From: a virus
IMG/VR virus record: IMGVR_UViG_3300031857_000872
Coordinates: 1 to 31,523 of that record
DNA: 31,523 nt
Reading direction: 5' to 3' (one strand)
In this document: one piece after another, positions 31,101 to 31,523 of the stretch
Numbering within the stretch: position 1 is the stretch's first letter
Layout: each line of letters opens with the position of its first letter
Made by a program: the position numbers and the translations under genes
Notes under the pieces: model-generated
Seen by the model: only the letters and a program-made list of their open reading frames with translations
What the model was told of the DNA's origin: nothing
Databases searched by the model: none

Positions 31101-31523
31101 CCTGGTACAGGTACTCAAACCGAAACTAAAACAGAGTTCATACCTGCTGAAGGCGGAACAAACATTTCAAATCAAAAGCAATTACCAGAAGGCCCATCTC
31201 CAAGACTATTGCCTCCAATGACAGTAGAAGAGGAGGGTGACTTTGATAAATCAGAACAAAGGTTGTTTGATATTTTAAACAACATGGAAAGGGGTTTGCC
31301 ATTATCGGAAGAAGATAGATATATCGTGGCTCAAAACTACGAATGGTTTGCTGATAACGGAATAGAAACACCAGAGGTTGAGTTTTCTCTACCTCAAGAA
31401 GATAAAAGCATTTACGACCAATTTACTGATATAGAAAAGCAAACATTTAGCAACTTAGACCAAGAAGGTCAGGCTAAAATGATTGAAGCCAAGAGAGGCG
31501 AATTGGGTGTTGCTCCTATTGAA
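28182..31523 (+). CDS. Giant internal virion / polyvalent-type protein, first 1114 aa (runs off the window)
   Basis: From ATG 28182 the frame is open to the last base (1114 codons, no stop), five bases after the previous gene. The first 70 residues carry a tandem pair of 25-residue motifs, F-Y-K-I-L-E-N-S-R-E-F-K-G at 10-34 and F-Y-N-I-I-K-E-A-G-E-F-K-D at 43-67, each ending in R-x-S-L. A long helical region follows, then a Gly/Ala-rich, hydrophobic middle at about 565-830 (G-F-G-A-G-T-G-T-A-F-A-I-P-Y) with N-L-T-E-S-L-G-G-A-F and N-I-E-E-Y-G-A-A-V, then an acidic linker region. Membrane-active helices in a giant soluble protein fit an ejected internal protein or a large polyvalent protein. 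No RNA polymerase DxDxD motif is visible in this part. The C-terminus is not in the window. Confidence 0.65.
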   Translation, partial: MSSTDNIKTFYKILENSREFKGVFDSEDNLRKSLSNEKDITDFYNIIKEAGEFKDAYPTEDFFRRSLMLPSKKKEDTGLESGQSELPSTSTSINRDFATTPEEGLQQSYDLNYKPGDLVKPIKETPFPTTPQGGVKEGLRLSMFSTPEAKDQAVTSLLEFNEKYGTVYTQDEFEGKQSTPDQKAALILRQAAKINAKENDVPDLASVYQKQGERNLAYMESSKMSEKEIKDIMKGEYDNWTQTPEYQNSFAQVQQQSQAALEQKKNELQQLVNQGKLNKDVANSQLKGLAEGLNQKASDVIDGEWQKYYEAKVKPVVNKRIGDEQTKRYMTLLKSNNLLSRRAVWTIDNIAKRDEFVTMSLQEKKRAIANIWGFTKDALIKKGYDNDYIQRYKEQFVGEFVERAYHDKESKMTSYGIKDWGEQALKELDERQKELESQSKTQQSRFVPSIGGGSSTFANVNDYSEDVRNELRDIMQAKEQIQNTLARPEKDQGTLLGGLKYGFVNEHNLPLPYLKTAIDLNNNINLYQAAKKAQEGKQLTEGEKFLLHASGMEETYKQNIKPSFGFGAGTGTAFAIPYMVDYLAGGWAAAPTRKAVAESIAKYVGKTAENALFKNTVTRPLSVIIGEVARTSSNPMGWAKATLDHLSPEIRFSLGGEQESSKIKNVRIGDMVAVLDSSTQNIDGSKTGKGMSPMEAFAYGFLDTYIENLTESLGGAFGVVGNDAVTYLIKNNGWAKRLYIGYMLKMNGGLTEGSVARTMNQLRRGIARQTGNDGFFGENIEEYGAAVAQDFLYGRKFGASFNEDFFKETAAVTGLIQVPFATIGIGAKAIDRFGRGGKNVDLNYQDQNGFNKNVKVPIREFAKAYEATRQGKVAVVDWLNNELGKTNLTPDQRLAVQQAIQSKMYWDEVNTQSKSMFGVAFEKLNDAKQQEVKQKAYEAVLPYIQGKDKQILEQVDKKFWDSLPVEEVEVEEIPGTGTQTETKTEFIPAEGGTNISNQKQLPEGPSPRLLPPMTVEEEGDFDKSEQRLFDILNNMERGLPLSEEDRYIVAQNYEWFADNGIETPEVEFSLPQEDKSIYDQFTDIEKQTFSNLDQEGQAKMIEAKRGELGVAPIE

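Noticed and set aside
1-31523. CRISPR array, insertion sequence, integrase or attachment site
   Set aside because: No regularly spaced direct repeats, transposase or integrase motifs, or terminal inverted repeats were seen.

Overview
The window looks like the structural half of a tailed double-stranded DNA phage infecting a Bacteroidota host. It is AT-rich and densely packed, and almost every gene is on the plus strand, often with ATGA or TAATG start/stop overlaps. Nine sites at gene starts match the Bacteroidota promoter core TAnnTTTG, and Shine-Dalgarno sequences are mostly absent. The gene order is large terminase, portal, acidic scaffold-like protein, major capsid protein, head proteins, three small ring or adaptor-like proteins, a very large nozzle/muzzle-like protein, then large charged or glycine-rich internal proteins. 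No tape measure or sheath is visible. This is podovirus-like and recalls crAss-like phages (Crassvirales) or a relative. The family assignment is inferred from gene order and recalled sequence patterns, not from a search.

Layout. Positions 1-212 (minus) hold the 5' end of a putative replication gene that runs off the left edge. Positions 213-411 form a divergent control region with back-to-back promoters and a terminator-like hairpin directly before the minus-strand start codon. Positions 412-3333 hold host-contact or fibre-like proteins and small unknowns. Positions 3323-4980 are a lysis cassette: holin, a 37-residue membrane peptide, an amidase and a lipoprotein with a C-terminal membrane segment (candidate single-gene spanin). 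Positions 4971-10284 are DNA packaging (possible small terminase, TerL, portal). Positions 10332-17495 are head and connector. Positions 17492-24736 are the nozzle and a 1178-residue protein of Cys-bounded beta domains joined by Thr-rich linkers. Positions 24743-25627 encode a GT-A-like glycosyltransferase. Positions 25651-31523 hold internal virion or ejection proteins, the last cut by the window edge.

The most interesting reading is that the Thr-linker protein and the glycosyltransferase form a pair. The transferase keeps a DxD motif and a W-T-A-E-M-W motif that recalls eukaryotic peptidyl-Ser/hydroxyproline glycosyltransferases, and it begins seven bases after a reading frame that itself ends in a poly-Thr tail. 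A phage-encoded O-glycosylation system that coats its own virion linkers is a testable hypothesis. Other points of note are the single-gene spanin candidate with hexad repeats, fused terminator-promoter junctions, a signal-peptide-like N-terminus on the capsid protein, and an attenuator-like leader in front of the replication gene.
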